A DNA stretch of 63,246 nt. Origin: Clostridia bacterium (GTDB taxonomy: Bacteria; Bacillota; Clostridia; Oscillospirales; CAG-272). Made by a program: the position numbers and the translations under genes. The notes beneath the pieces are model-generated. The model did no database searches. It saw nothing but the letters and a program-made list of their open reading frames with translations, and had not been told where the DNA came from. Location of the stretch: positions 1-63,246 of the forward strand of contig JAGAKG010000051.1 in NCBI GenBank assembly GCA_017625755.1, given 5' to 3'. This document shows, one piece after another, positions 36,852 through 45,594 of this stretch (the stretch's first letter is position 1; every line of letters starts with the position of its first letter).

Positions 36852-37584
36852 CTGATAGCTTTCGCTCCTTTCTTTTTCTTGAACGGTTTAGCCAGCATAT
36901 AGCACTATATGTGTCGTTTACCAATAAAGTAAATGATACGATCAGTGTGGGCATATATTGATATTCTCCGCTGAGGATTTGTATACCCCAAAGCAGGATA
37001 AGAAAGAGGTCGTCAATGGCAAAGAAGACCGAAAAAAACTTAACTCGCTTTAACATCAAATAAGCCGCAAAAACACTTGTTGAAAGAGATAACACGCTGC
37101 AAACGGGATTTTCGGTGTTCAAAGCGACCAGGATAAAATAGAACGGCACGGACAGCAACGCGCAAATAATGCCTGAAATAATAAGGTGTCCCTTGGTGAT
37201 TTTTTTGTTGATTTGAACTTCATTATCCGAATTATTTGCCTTGTGTTTTTTCCACGAGATTGCAGAAAAAATGTGAATTGGAAGCATAATAAAAGTATAT
37301 ATGATAGCCTCACCGTAATAACCGGCTGTTATGGAAACTAAGCTATACATAATCGAAAAGACGATATAAATATAGTGTGAAACATAGCTTCCGCGCGAGA
37401 TCATAATAATGCCCCATATACCGATTATGGAGGTTATTGTGGACAAAATACTTGCGTCGGTACCGACAAGAGGAGATATAAAAAAGGCTGTAAGAATCAG
37501 GATATGACTTAAAATAAGCAAAACGCTTTCGTAAACACTAAAGAAAGTTTTTTTGCCATTGGAATTACCGTGTGTTTTTTTCAA
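36844..37584 (-). CDS. PnuC-like nucleoside/vitamin transporter
   Basis: 246 residues from TTG 37584 (gggggt at an ideal distance); an upstream in-frame TTG at 37605 is the alternative. About seven or eight membrane helices. Two repeats typical of PnuC (nicotinamide riboside transporter family) are visible: IWGIIMISRGSYVSHYIYIV with YGEAIIYTFIMLPIH, and IDDLFLILLWGIQI with VNDTYSAICW (compare the VNxxYGxxxW signature). PnuC relatives import nicotinamide riboside, thiamine or other vitamin-like nucleosides by facilitated diffusion with metabolic trapping. First gene of the island operon; probably brings in the substrate. Confidence 0.78.
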   Translation of the reverse strand: MKKTHGNSNGKKTFFSVYESVLLILSHILILTAFFISPLVGTDASILSTITSIIGIWGIIMISRGSYVSHYIYIVFSIMYSLVSITAGYYGEAIIYTFIMLPIHIFSAISWKKHKANNSDNEVQINKKITKGHLIISGIICALLSVPFYFILVALNTENPVCSVLSLSTSVFAAYLMLKRVKFFSVFFAIDDLFLILLWGIQILSGEYQYMPTLIVSFTLLVNDTYSAICWLNRSRKRKERKLSDV

Positions 37585-37837
37585 GCAAACACCCCCTGCA
37601 AGCAAACATACGCATATAACTATATTGTGTGATATTGCGCATCAACAATTAGTTGCAATTCTTACATTATTTTATCATATATTTTCGGATAAATCAAGCT
37701 TTTATGAAGAATTTCAGGAATCGTTGCCAATAAGATAGGCGGCAGAGAGTTAAGAAAGCTCAAATTTGCGTTGCTTTTTGAATTGTTTTTCAAATAAGGT
37801 CAAATAATCCTTTAATAAAAACATCGGAGGGCAAAAA

Positions 37838-38977
37838 ATGAAGGTGATAGAGGCGTTGAGTGATACGAATATCGGTGGAGCGGGCAGACTTTTGCTTACA
37901 AGACTCTCAAACAGCGACAGAGGGGAGTTTGATACTACCGTGATACTGCCGCGAGGAAGTATGCTTGAGGGGGAATTCGGGAAGATTGGAGTCAGGGTAA
38001 TATGCTTTGACGGGGGAGCTGATAGGTCTTTTGACCCAAGGGCGATAGGGAGCATATTCGGAATAATCAAGGCGGAGTCGCCCGATATAATAAACGCGCA
38101 CGGCTGCCTTTCCGCGCGAATTGCTGCAGCACTTTGCGGAGTTCCTGTGAGGATATACACAAGGCATTGTGCTTACGAGGTCCCGCGCGCTATGAGAATC
38201 TTTCCGATAAAGCAGCTTGTCGGCGGGGCGAATATGCTTCTGTCAAATCACACCGTCGCGGTCGCTGACGCCGCGCGAAAAAATCTTGTGGATATGGGGG
38301 TACGCGAGGGGCGCATAAAAGTTATAATCAACGGAGTTGATGGACTGAGGCGATATTCCGATGAGGAGAGAGACAGGTTCAGGCGAGAGCTTGGCGTTGA
38401 TGGCTGCTTCGTTGTGGGAATATGCGCGAGAATAGAGCGTTGTAAGGGGCACGAATGCTTTTTACGCGCCGCAAGAATTTTGTCTCGCGAAAATGAAGGG
38501 TACAGATTTCTTATAGTGGGGGACGGAGCTTTGCGCGGAGAGTGCGAGGCATTGTCAAGGGCGCTCGGAATAGAGGACAGGGTGATATTTACGGGCTTTT
38601 GCCGTGATGTTGAGAGATATTTTAACTGTATGGATATCAATGTAAATTGCTCGGTGGGAACCGAAACCTCCTCTCTCGCTCTTTCCGAGGGAATGAGTAT
38701 AGGGCTTCCCGCGGTTGTAAGCTCTTACGGCGGGAACCCCTATATGGTGCGGCACGGCGAGAACGGATTTGTCTACCCCGTGGGCGACTTTTTCGCGCTT
38801 GCCGATATGATAAGACGGATAGCGGAGGACAGAGAGCTTTATCAAGGTATGTCAAGCGCGGCGTATGCGCGATATCTCTCCGAGCTTAACTCAAAAAAGA
38901 TGACCGAGCAGACGGAGGAGCTTTACAGAGAGCTTTATCGGGAATATGTATCCGGCTCGGTGGGCCTAACATCTTGA
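37838..38977 (+). CDS. GT4-family glycosyltransferase
   Basis: 379 residues with the GT-B architecture: N-terminal domain beginning with VIEALSDTNIGGAGRLL (Gly-rich loop), hinge and a C-terminal donor domain with VVGICARIERCKGHECFLRAA, LIVGDGALRGE and the EX7E-type ETSSLALSEGMSIGLPAV. Cytoplasmic or membrane-peripheral; likely adds a sugar to a lipid or surface glycan. No polysaccharide cluster surrounds it. Its 3' end overlaps that of convergent mecA by 12 bp. Confidence 0.9.
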   Translation: MKVIEALSDTNIGGAGRLLLTRLSNSDRGEFDTTVILPRGSMLEGEFGKIGVRVICFDGGADRSFDPRAIGSIFGIIKAESPDIINAHGCLSARIAAALCGVPVRIYTRHCAYEVPRAMRIFPIKQLVGGANMLLSNHTVAVADAARKNLVDMGVREGRIKVIINGVDGLRRYSDEERDRFRRELGVDGCFVVGICARIERCKGHECFLRAARILSRENEGYRFLIVGDGALRGECEALSRALGIEDRVIFTGFCRDVERYFNCMDINVNCSVGTETSSLALSEGMSIGLPAVVSSYGGNPYMVRHGENGFVYPVGDFFALADMIRRIAEDRELYQGMSSAAYARYLSELNSKKMTEQTEELYRELYREYVSGSVGLTS

Positions 38978-39607
38978 AAGTGTTTCGACAGCCTTTTGCG
39001 AGCAGATACTCATTCCTCTCTCCGAGAGGAAAAAGTCGGTGGCGTCGGAGTTTTCCAATACGCCGAACTCATATATGAATGAAAATTTGTCTATGGGCTC
39101 GTAGCCCGTCGTGTCGATGCCCTCAAGCAAAAGATAACAGCGTCGGTTTTCTCCTATGTAAGCCGAGCTTTCCTCGGAATATCCGAGCGAGAATAGTCGG
39201 CGGCATACGGAGAGCATTTGCTCGAGCGTTTCAAAGGCAAAGACGCATACTCTTTTTTTCTCCCTTGCCGCGGAGCGACCACGGCTCTTTACTGTGAATT
39301 TTTCGGATATTATCGGGTTTGGCTTCCCTTGTATATGACAGCCCTCCTCCGAGGGGCAAAGTGAGCCTATCTTGGTGACGAACATTTCGCAACCGCCGTG
39401 ACGCGAGGGGTAGATCTGAACCAGAACCTTCTGACCGTCGGTGTCAAAGCCCGTTATGTGCTTGGCGCGGCTGAGAATATCCCAAAACATTCTCTTTGTG
39501 TCGGTATTTGCGTAATCAAGCTCGTCGGCTTCTATCTCAAACTCCCTGAGGTCTTCCTCTGTAAGCATTACCTTGATTTTGCTGTCGCTTATAAGTATAA
39601 ATTCCAT
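38966..39607 (-). CDS. mecA: MecA-family adaptor protein
   Basis: Adaptor that presents substrates to the ClpC-ClpP protease. 213 residues with N- and C-terminal MecA regions separated by a charged linker: MEFILISDSKIKVMLTEEDL at the start, ANTDTKRMFWDILSRA, and a C-terminal FETLEQMLSVCRRL plus YLLLEG segment. Own promoter upstream. Converges on the glycosyltransferase gene with overlapping stop regions. Confidence 0.9.
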   Translation of the reverse strand: MEFILISDSKIKVMLTEEDLREFEIEADELDYANTDTKRMFWDILSRAKHITGFDTDGQKVLVQIYPSRHGGCEMFVTKIGSLCPSEEGCHIQGKPNPIISEKFTVKSRGRSAAREKKRVCVFAFETLEQMLSVCRRLFSLGYSEESSAYIGENRRCYLLLEGIDTTGYEPIDKFSFIYEFGVLENSDATDFFLSERGMSICSQKAVETLSRC

Positions 39608-39642
39608 ATTTCCTCCTTAGGGTGCGAAGTATCTGTATTATA

Positions 39643-39671
39643 ATTATAATCCCGAGGGGAGAAAATTGTAA
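39643..39671 (-). promoter_or_regulatory. Promoter for mecA
   Basis: On the - strand: TTACAA (39671-39666), 17-bp spacer, TATAAT (39648-39643), 36 bp before the ATG. Confidence 0.75.
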
Positions 39672-39694
39672 CCCCTAAATTTATGGTAAAAGGT

Positions 39695-39742
39695 TAGCCT
39701 GACCGAACGCGAACCGATATTGGTTATAGTTCGGTCAGGCTA
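39695..39742. repeat. Perfect inverted repeat between mecA and the helicase gene
   Basis: tagcctgaccgaac (39695-39708) and gttcggtcaggcta (39729-39742) pair perfectly over 14 bp, with inner aacc/ggtt pairing. There is no T-run, so it is not an ordinary terminator. It ends 14 bp before the helicase -35 box, so an operator or an insulating structure is possible. Confidence 0.6.
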
Positions 39743-39755
39743 TGTCAGAAAACTG

Positions 39756-39785
39756 TTGACGGAAGGGCAGTGTCGGTGTTATAAT
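39756..39785 (+). promoter_or_regulatory. Promoter for the nuclease-helicase gene
   Basis: TTGACG (39756-39761), 18-bp spacer ending TGT, TATAAT (39780-39785). Confidence 0.78.
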
Positions 39786-39837
39786 AGAATGTCGGAGTCT
39801 GTTGATTCGTCAAATCTTGCGCAAGGAGGAAGGGAAA

Positions 39838-42243
39838 ATGAAATACGATATAAATACCTGTTCCGTTGAGCTCTCTGTTGGTGAGCTTTGCGCGCGAGTC
39901 TTTGCGGGTGGAGATTTGGATACGGGGCGTCGCGGAAGCCGCGAGGCACTCTGGCAAGGGCAGGAGATACACAAAAGGATACAGTCTGCCGAGGAGAGGG
40001 GATATACCCCCGAGGTGTCGCTTTCAAACACGCAGCTTTATGACGGAATATACTATACCGTGAGCGGCAGAGCCGACGGTGTGATATTTAAAGACGGCAA
40101 GGTTACGCTTGACGAGATAAAAAGCGTCAGACCGTACGAGTTTTCTGCTCCGCCGCGCGAGATATTTCTTGCGCAGATGAAGTGCTACGCCTATTTTCTT
40201 GCCTGCCGTGAGGAGCTTGACCGCATAAGCGGAAGAATAACCTATGTGAATTCCGAGAACGGCAAGATAAAATATTTCAACTATGAATATGATACCGACG
40301 AGCTGAGACTCTGGTACAGAGGACTTATAATGAGGATAAGCCGAACCGCGGCGTTTCTCAAGCACAGGGTAGAGGAGATACTGCCCTCGGCGGCAGACGC
40401 CGCGTTCCCATATTCCGAGCTTCGCGAGGGACAGGAGATAATGATTCGTGAGTGCTATTCGGCGATAAAGGGGGGCGAGAGACTGTTTGCCACGGCTCCC
40501 ACGGGAACGGGCAAGACGATATCCTCGCTCTATCCCGCAGTCCGCGCGCTCGGCAGAGGTCTTGCCGATAAGATATTTTATCTCACGGCAAAGTCAAGCA
40601 CACGCCGAGAGGCATACCGCGCGGCGGGAAAGATTTTTGAGGGTGGAGCGCACCTGAGAACTGTCGTCATTACCGCCAAGGAGCAGGTCTGTATGTGCGG
40701 CGCGGCTATTACGGGCAAGCGGCGTGACCTCTGCAACCCCATAGACTGCGAGTTTGCGGCGGGGTATTACGACAGGGCGGAGAATGCCATATTCGAGCTG
40801 CTTTCAAGGCAGAGCGGATTTTCGCGTCAGATCATACGCGAGGTGGCTCTGAAATACAGAGTCTGCCCATACGAGCTTTCTCTCGACCTTTCTGAGTATT
40901 GCGATATTATAATATGCGACTATAACTATGTTTTCGACCCGATAGTCTATTTCAGACGATATTTTGCCGACGGAGCGGAGAAGGGGAAGTACATATTCTT
41001 GCTTGACGAGGCGCATAATCTTGCCGAGCGCGCGAGGGATATGTATTCCGCGGAGCTGAAACGCTCCTCGTTTGAGCGCATATACGCGCATATAGAGCCC
41101 TCTGACAGAGAGCTTGACTCTCTTTTTGAAAAGATGATACTTACCCTCAGAGCGCTGAAGCGGCTCTGCCGAGATAATCTCGTGAGAAGCTCGGACGGTG
41201 AGGAGAGGGGATTTTATATGAGCAAATCAACCCCTGAAAACCTTATGTCCGAGCTTGATAGCTTCAGGCACGGCGTTGATGCCTGGCTGAAGAAGAATAC
41301 CGATACGCCTCTGCGGCAGGATATAGAGGGACTGCTCTCTGAGCTGAGAAGGTTTATCACGGTGAGCGAGTATTTTGACAGGAGATTTTTGTTTTACACC
41401 GAGATATCGGGCGGAGATACCCTCATCAAGATATACTGTCTCGACCCATCGAACATAATGGATACTATTCACAACAGAGCGGTCAGCAGTATACTCTTTT
41501 CGGCAACGCTTAGCCCCTCGGACTATTTCATAGATGTCCTCGGCGGCGGAAAAAGCGCGAGAAGTCTTTCCTTGCCGTCTCCGTTTGATAGTGAAAATCT
41601 TTGCGTGGCGGTTACCGACTATCTGAGCGTGCGTCAGGAGGACAGAAAGAAGAACACAATGCGGTATGTTTCGGCGATAGCGGCGTCGGTATGCGCGAGG
41701 GCGGGAAATTATATGGTATACTTTCCCTCGTATGCGGTGCTTGAGGATGTCGTCTCCGCTTTCCGCGAAAAATTTCCCGATGTGCTTACGATAGTGCAGA
41801 AGCGCGATATGACGCAGAAGGAAAAGGAAGCCTTCCTTGATAGCTTCAAGGACGATAAGGGTGTGCTGAGAATAGGCTTTTGCGTTCTCGGCGGCTCTTT
41901 CTCTGAGGGAGTTGACCTGCCCGGAAGCCGACTTATCGGAGCGATAGTTTTCGGCGTCGGTCTGCCGGGGCTTTCCAATGAAAAGAATATTATAAAGGAT
42001 TATTACGACCTGCTCAACGGTTGCGGATACGACTACGCATATACCTTCCACGGAATGAACAATGTCCTTCAGGCGGCAGGGCGTGTTATAAGAAGGGCGG
42101 AGGACAGAGGTGTCGTCGTGCTTGTTGACGACAGATACGCCGAGGAAAAATACAGAGCCCTCTTTCCCGAGCATTGGAAAGAGGTGCGGTATGCAGGAAA
42201 TGCGGCGTCTCTTGCAGAAATCATTCGTGATTTTTGGAATTAA
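39838..42243 (+). CDS. PD-(D/E)XK nuclease - Fe-S helicase (DinG/XPD-like) fusion
   Basis: 802 residues from ATG 39838 (aaggagga upstream). The N-terminal ~200 residues have a PD-(D/E)XK nuclease core: D80 in GRADGV, E93 and K95 in DEIKS, then a QMKCYAYF helix, resembling Cas4/RecB-type nucleases. The rest is an XPD/DinG-like SF2 helicase: Walker A TAPTGTGKT (219-227), four cysteines at 285, 287, 299 and 304 for a [4Fe-4S] cluster, DEAH (390-393), and C-terminal motifs GSFSEGVDLPG and QAAGRVIRR. Expected role: processing of branched or damaged DNA; no CRISPR or toxin genes adjoin it. Confidence 0.9.
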   Translation: MKYDINTCSVELSVGELCARVFAGGDLDTGRRGSREALWQGQEIHKRIQSAEERGYTPEVSLSNTQLYDGIYYTVSGRADGVIFKDGKVTLDEIKSVRPYEFSAPPREIFLAQMKCYAYFLACREELDRISGRITYVNSENGKIKYFNYEYDTDELRLWYRGLIMRISRTAAFLKHRVEEILPSAADAAFPYSELREGQEIMIRECYSAIKGGERLFATAPTGTGKTISSLYPAVRALGRGLADKIFYLTAKSSTRREAYRAAGKIFEGGAHLRTVVITAKEQVCMCGAAITGKRRDLCNPIDCEFAAGYYDRAENAIFELLSRQSGFSRQIIREVALKYRVCPYELSLDLSEYCDIIICDYNYVFDPIVYFRRYFADGAEKGKYIFLLDEAHNLAERARDMYSAELKRSSFERIYAHIEPSDRELDSLFEKMILTLRALKRLCRDNLVRSSDGEERGFYMSKSTPENLMSELDSFRHGVDAWLKKNTDTPLRQDIEGLLSELRRFITVSEYFDRRFLFYTEISGGDTLIKIYCLDPSNIMDTIHNRAVSSILFSATLSPSDYFIDVLGGGKSARSLSLPSPFDSENLCVAVTDYLSVRQEDRKKNTMRYVSAIAASVCARAGNYMVYFPSYAVLEDVVSAFREKFPDVLTIVQKRDMTQKEKEAFLDSFKDDKGVLRIGFCVLGGSFSEGVDLPGSRLIGAIVFGVGLPGLSNEKNIIKDYYDLLNGCGYDYAYTFHGMNNVLQAAGRVIRRAEDRGVVVLVDDRYAEEKYRALFPEHWKEVRYAGNAASLAEIIRDFWN

Positions 42244-42295
42244 AGCTGTTAATGTGAATAATATGTTAACATTTTGCACAAATTCAAAATAATTC

Positions 42296-42324
42296 TTGCT
42301 TTTTATGGCTTATTATGGTATAAT
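42296..42324 (+). promoter_or_regulatory. Promoter for the aminotransferase gene
   Basis: TTGCTT (42296-42301), 17-bp spacer ending TGG, TATAAT (42319-42324). Confidence 0.82.
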
Positions 42325-42387
42325 ACCCAAAGTGTGTATGATGATACTCAAAAATATCTCTTTCGTATATATATCAGGAGGATTTTG

Positions 42388-43668
42388 ATGAACTATTTTC
42401 AGATGTCACGAGAGCAGCTTGTGGCAGAAAAGGAAAAACTTGACGCGCAGTATGAGGTGCTTAAGGCAAGAGATCTTTCGCTTGACCTGTCGAGAGGAAA
42501 GCCCGGTAGTGAGCAGCTCGATTTGATGACGGATATGCTTACCTGCCTTTCGGACGCTGAGGACTGCAAGAGCGAGAACGGATTCGATTGCAGAAACTAC
42601 GGCGTGCTTGACGGTATCCCCGAAGCGAAAAGACTTTTCTCCGAGCTTCTCGGAATACCTGTTAGTAAATTGATAGTTGGCGGAAATTCCTCGCTTAACC
42701 TTATGTATGATTCTATCGTCCGCGCGATGCTTTACGGTGTTGCTCACGGAGAGAAGCCGTGGGGGGCGCAGGGAAAGATAAAGTTTATCTGCCCCGCACC
42801 CGGATACGACCGTCACTTTGCTATATGTCAGTCACTCGGAATCGAGATGATACCCGTGAAAATATCCTCGACGGGCCCTGATATGGACGAGGTTGAGAGA
42901 CTTGTGGCGTCGGATGCCTCTATAAAGGGAATATGGTGCTGTCCCAAATACTCAAATCCCGACGGATTTACCTATTCAGACGAGACTGTTGAGAGACTTG
43001 CGGCTATGAAGACCGCAGCTCCCGATTTCAGAATTTTCTGGGATAACGCGTACGCCGTTCACGAGCTTTACGACGAGGGAGGTGACACTCTCGCGGATAT
43101 ATTCAAGCTCTGTGAGAAGCACGGAAACGATGACAGAGTTTTCTATTTTGCGTCGACCTCGAAGATATCATTCCCCGGCGCGGGAGTCGCAATATTTGCG
43201 GCGTCCGAGGACAATCTGGCGCAGATAAAGCCGATTATGGGAGTTCAGACCATAGGCTTTGATAAGATAAATCAGATAAGACATGTTAAATATTTCAAGA
43301 GCGCGGCTAATATCCACGAGCATATGAAGCTTTTGGCAACCGTTATCCGCCCGAAGTTCGAGATAGTCCAGCAAATACTTTCCTCAGAGCTTGGCGGCAC
43401 GGGCGCGGCAGAGTGGAACAAGCCTAACGGCGGATATTTTGTCAGCCTTTATACCGCGAAGGGATGCGCTAAGAGAGCATACGCGCTTTGCCGCGAGGCA
43501 GGAGTTACGCTCACGAATGTTGGCGCGACCTATCCCTACGGTATAGACCCCGACGACAGTAACATCAGAATTGCGCCCACATTCCCCTCAAACACTCAGC
43601 TTGAGGCGGCGATGCATGTCCTTGTGGTCTGCGTAAAGCTTGCGGTAGTCGAAAAGCTTCTCGGCTGA
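42388..43668 (+). CDS. Aspartate aminotransferase, subgroup Ic (PLP-dependent)
   Basis: 426 residues from ATG 42388 (caggagga upstream). Fold-type I aminotransferase of the Aminotran_MocR group: LSRGKPG near the N-terminus, [25 protein letters not shown] (cofactor phosphate site), [19 protein letters not shown], and the PLP lysine K259 in STSKIS. Proteins of this subgroup have been characterised as aspartate aminotransferases; the precise amino donor here is inferred. It is monocistronic, with its own promoter and terminator. Confidence 0.88.
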   Translation: MNYFQMSREQLVAEKEKLDAQYEVLKARDLSLDLSRGKPGSEQLDLMTDMLTCLSDAEDCKSENGFDCRNYGVLDGIPEAKRLFSELLGIPVSKLIVGGNSSLNLMYDSIVRAMLYGVAHGEKPWGAQGKIKFICPAPGYDRHFAICQSLGIEMIPVKISSTGPDMDEVERLVASDASIKGIWCCPKYSNPDGFTYSDETVERLAAMKTAAPDFRIFWDNAYAVHELYDEGGDTLADIFKLCEKHGNDDRVFYFASTSKISFPGAGVAIFAASEDNLAQIKPIMGVQTIGFDKINQIRHVKYFKSAANIHEHMKLLATVIRPKFEIVQQILSSELGGTGAAEWNKPNGGYFVSLYTAKGCAKRAYALCREAGVTLTNVGATYPYGIDPDDSNIRIAPTFPSNTQLEAAMHVLVVCVKLAVVEKLLG

Positions 43669-43691
43669 CCGTATTAAAATCAAGTTATACC

Positions 43692-43734
43692 GAGAGGGGA
43701 GAGCAGAGCTTTTTCCCTCTCTTTGTATTTTTTT
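43692..43734 (+). terminator. Terminator after the aminotransferase gene
   Basis: gagaggg (43692-43698) pairs with ccctctc (43715-43721), followed by ttgtattttttt. Confidence 0.75.
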
Positions 43735-43784
43735 GAATCCTTTGCAATATATTGTATAAACGGTATTTTGTAAGGAGAGAGAAA

Positions 43785-44531
43785 ATGAGCCTTTTTTTGC
43801 AGGTTCTCGGAATGGTGTTTTTTGCCGAGCTTGGAGACAAAACGCAGTTTTTGATGATAGCTATGGCATCGAAATATAAAATAAGAACTATACTTGTCGG
43901 CGTATTCGCCTCTATCTGCGCGCTCAATGCGCTGGCGATAGGGGTCGGGGCGCTTCTCGGCGGATTTCTGCCCGTGACGCTCATAAGCCTTGCGGCAGGC
44001 GGAGCCTTTCTCTGCTTTGCGTATATGGCGGTGGGCGAGGACGGCGATGAAAAGATATCCGAGGGGGCAGGCAAAGGCTCGTTTTTTAGTGTGTTCGGCA
44101 CATTTTTTCTCGCCGAGCTTGGTGATAAAACTCAACTCACAGCCCTCACGCTTGCGGCGGATTCAAGCACTGACGGGTTCTCACTCACTCGTGCGGCGGC
44201 AGTGTTTGCGGGAGCGACTCTCGCGCTTTTTGCGGCGGATATACTCGGTCTGCTCGTGGGCTTCTTTCTTGGAAAGGCGCTCCCCGCATCGACTTTTTCC
44301 TGGATATCCTTCGGTATATTCTCGGTGTTCGGAGTACTGAAGCTCCTGCGTGGCTTTGAGGAGATTTTTTCGGGTGTGGGCGCGGCGATTGCTCTGACCG
44401 CGCTGATATCGGTGATATTTGCCGCGCTCGTGATAAGAAAAACAGGGCGAGGGCGCACGGAAAAATATAAAATAAAGGACGGCGGTTACGGGAATGAAAA
44501 AAACGACTCAGCGAAATTCAAACCCTTATGA
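43785..44531 (+). CDS. GDT1/UPF0016 family cation transporter
   Basis: 248 residues from ATG 43785 (aaggagaga upstream). Two copies of the family signature E-x-G-D-K-T occur, ELGDKTQ at 15-21 and again in the second half (AELGDKTQLT), each in a membrane helix, giving a six-helix protein with internal duplication. Relatives export Mn2+ (MntX/MneA) or move Ca2+. No yybP-ykoY Mn2+ riboswitch is visible upstream. The charged C-terminal tail overlaps the next gene by 38 bp. Confidence 0.9.
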   Translation: MSLFLQVLGMVFFAELGDKTQFLMIAMASKYKIRTILVGVFASICALNALAIGVGALLGGFLPVTLISLAAGGAFLCFAYMAVGEDGDEKISEGAGKGSFFSVFGTFFLAELGDKTQLTALTLAADSSTDGFSLTRAAAVFAGATLALFAADILGLLVGFFLGKALPASTFSWISFGIFSVFGVLKLLRGFEEIFSGVGAAIALTALISVIFAALVIRKTGRGRTEKYKIKDGGYGNEKNDSAKFKPL

Positions 44532-45462
44532 GTTTACCGATTCAAACAAAAGATATTATACCTATGACTACTATTTGCGCAGAACCTTTGGCGGCAAGTG
44601 CGCGAAAATCCCGATAGACGCAGGCTTTACCTGTCCTAATATCGACGGGCGATGTGGCGTGGGCGGTTGTATATACTGCTCGGCGCGTGGAAGCGGAGAT
44701 TTTGCCGAGAGGGCGGAGAGGTCTGTAAGCGAGCAATATGAGATAACGAGAAAAAAGCTCTCCTCAAAATGGAGCGTGGAGCGCTGTATTCCGTATTTTC
44801 AGGCGCACACAAACACATACGCTCCGACCGAGATACTGCGTGAGAAATTCGAGGAAGCGCTCGCGCTTGACGGCGTCGTGGGCTTGAATATAGCGACGAG
44901 AGCAGACTGTCTTGAGGAGCCGACGGTTGAGTATCTCGCGGAGCTTGCCGAGAGGACTGTACTTACAGTCGAGCTTGGCTTGCAGACATCCTGCGACGAG
45001 ACCGCAGAGCGCATAAACAGAGGACATAGCTTTTCCGATTTTTGCCGAGGCTTTGAGAAGCTTCGTCGGGCGTCGGATAAAATAAATATCTGCGTGCATA
45101 TCATTTTCGGGCTTCCCGGCGAGAGCCGTGAGCAGATGCTCGGGACAGTCAGAGATGTGTCGGAGCTTCACCCCGAGCAGGTTAAGATACATCTGCTTCA
45201 TGTGCTGAGGGGTACTGTGATGGCGGATATTTACGAGAGGGGAGAGTACACCCCGCTTTCAAAGGACGAGTATGTATCGCTTGTCGCCGACGCTATTGAG
45301 CTTTTGCCGCCCGACACGGTGACAGCAAGGCTTACGGGCGACGGAATGTCGGACGAGCTTCTCGCGCCCGACTGGAGCCGACGCAAGGTGTCGGTTATAA
45401 ACGATATAGACAAGCTTCTATACGCGCGGAGCTCGTGGCAGGGAAGGCTCTATGAGGGCTGA
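44494..45462 (+). CDS. TIGR01212/YhcC-type radical SAM protein
   Basis: 322 residues. Radical SAM enzyme of the YhcC group with Cys in FTCPNIDGRCGVGGCIYC (C47, C54, C59, C62; the last three are spaced CX4CX2C as in the cluster motif). Downstream are YFQAHTNTYAP, ELGLQTSCDETAERINRGH and HIIFGLPGES, typical of Elp3-like radical SAM domains. Function of the family is unproven; an RNA- or small-molecule-modifying role is assumed. It starts inside the GDT1-like gene, indicating translational coupling. Confidence 0.88.
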   Translation: MKKTTQRNSNPYEFTDSNKRYYTYDYYLRRTFGGKCAKIPIDAGFTCPNIDGRCGVGGCIYCSARGSGDFAERAERSVSEQYEITRKKLSSKWSVERCIPYFQAHTNTYAPTEILREKFEEALALDGVVGLNIATRADCLEEPTVEYLAELAERTVLTVELGLQTSCDETAERINRGHSFSDFCRGFEKLRRASDKINICVHIIFGLPGESREQMLGTVRDVSELHPEQVKIHLLHVLRGTVMADIYERGEYTPLSKDEYVSLVADAIELLPPDTVTARLTGDGMSDELLAPDWSRRKVSVINDIDKLLYARSSWQGRLYEG

Positions 45463-45490
45463 GATGAGTATAAAATGCCCTTTTGGAAAG

Positions 45491-45517
45491 AAAAATATCT
45501 GAAAAAGATATTTTTTT
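45491..45517 (+). terminator. Terminator before pgk
   Basis: aaaaatatc (45491-45499) pairs with gatattttt (45507-45515) and continues into T. Confidence 0.75.
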
Positions 45518-45529
45518 AACAAATAATAC

Positions 45530-45558
45530 TTGATATATTTCAAGGTTTGTGGTATAGT
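45530..45558 (+). promoter_or_regulatory. Promoter for pgk-tpiA
   Basis: TTGATA (45530-45535), 17-bp spacer ending TGG, TATAGT (45553-45558), 36 bp upstream of the start codon. Confidence 0.82.
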
Positions 45559-45594
45559 ATTAGGTGGAAAAATTTTTGAAAGGTGGATATAAAA

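Noticed and set aside
43669..43784. yybP-ykoY Mn2+ riboswitch ahead of the GDT1-like gene
   Set aside because: Conserved blocks are missing and most of the short gap is taken by a terminator.
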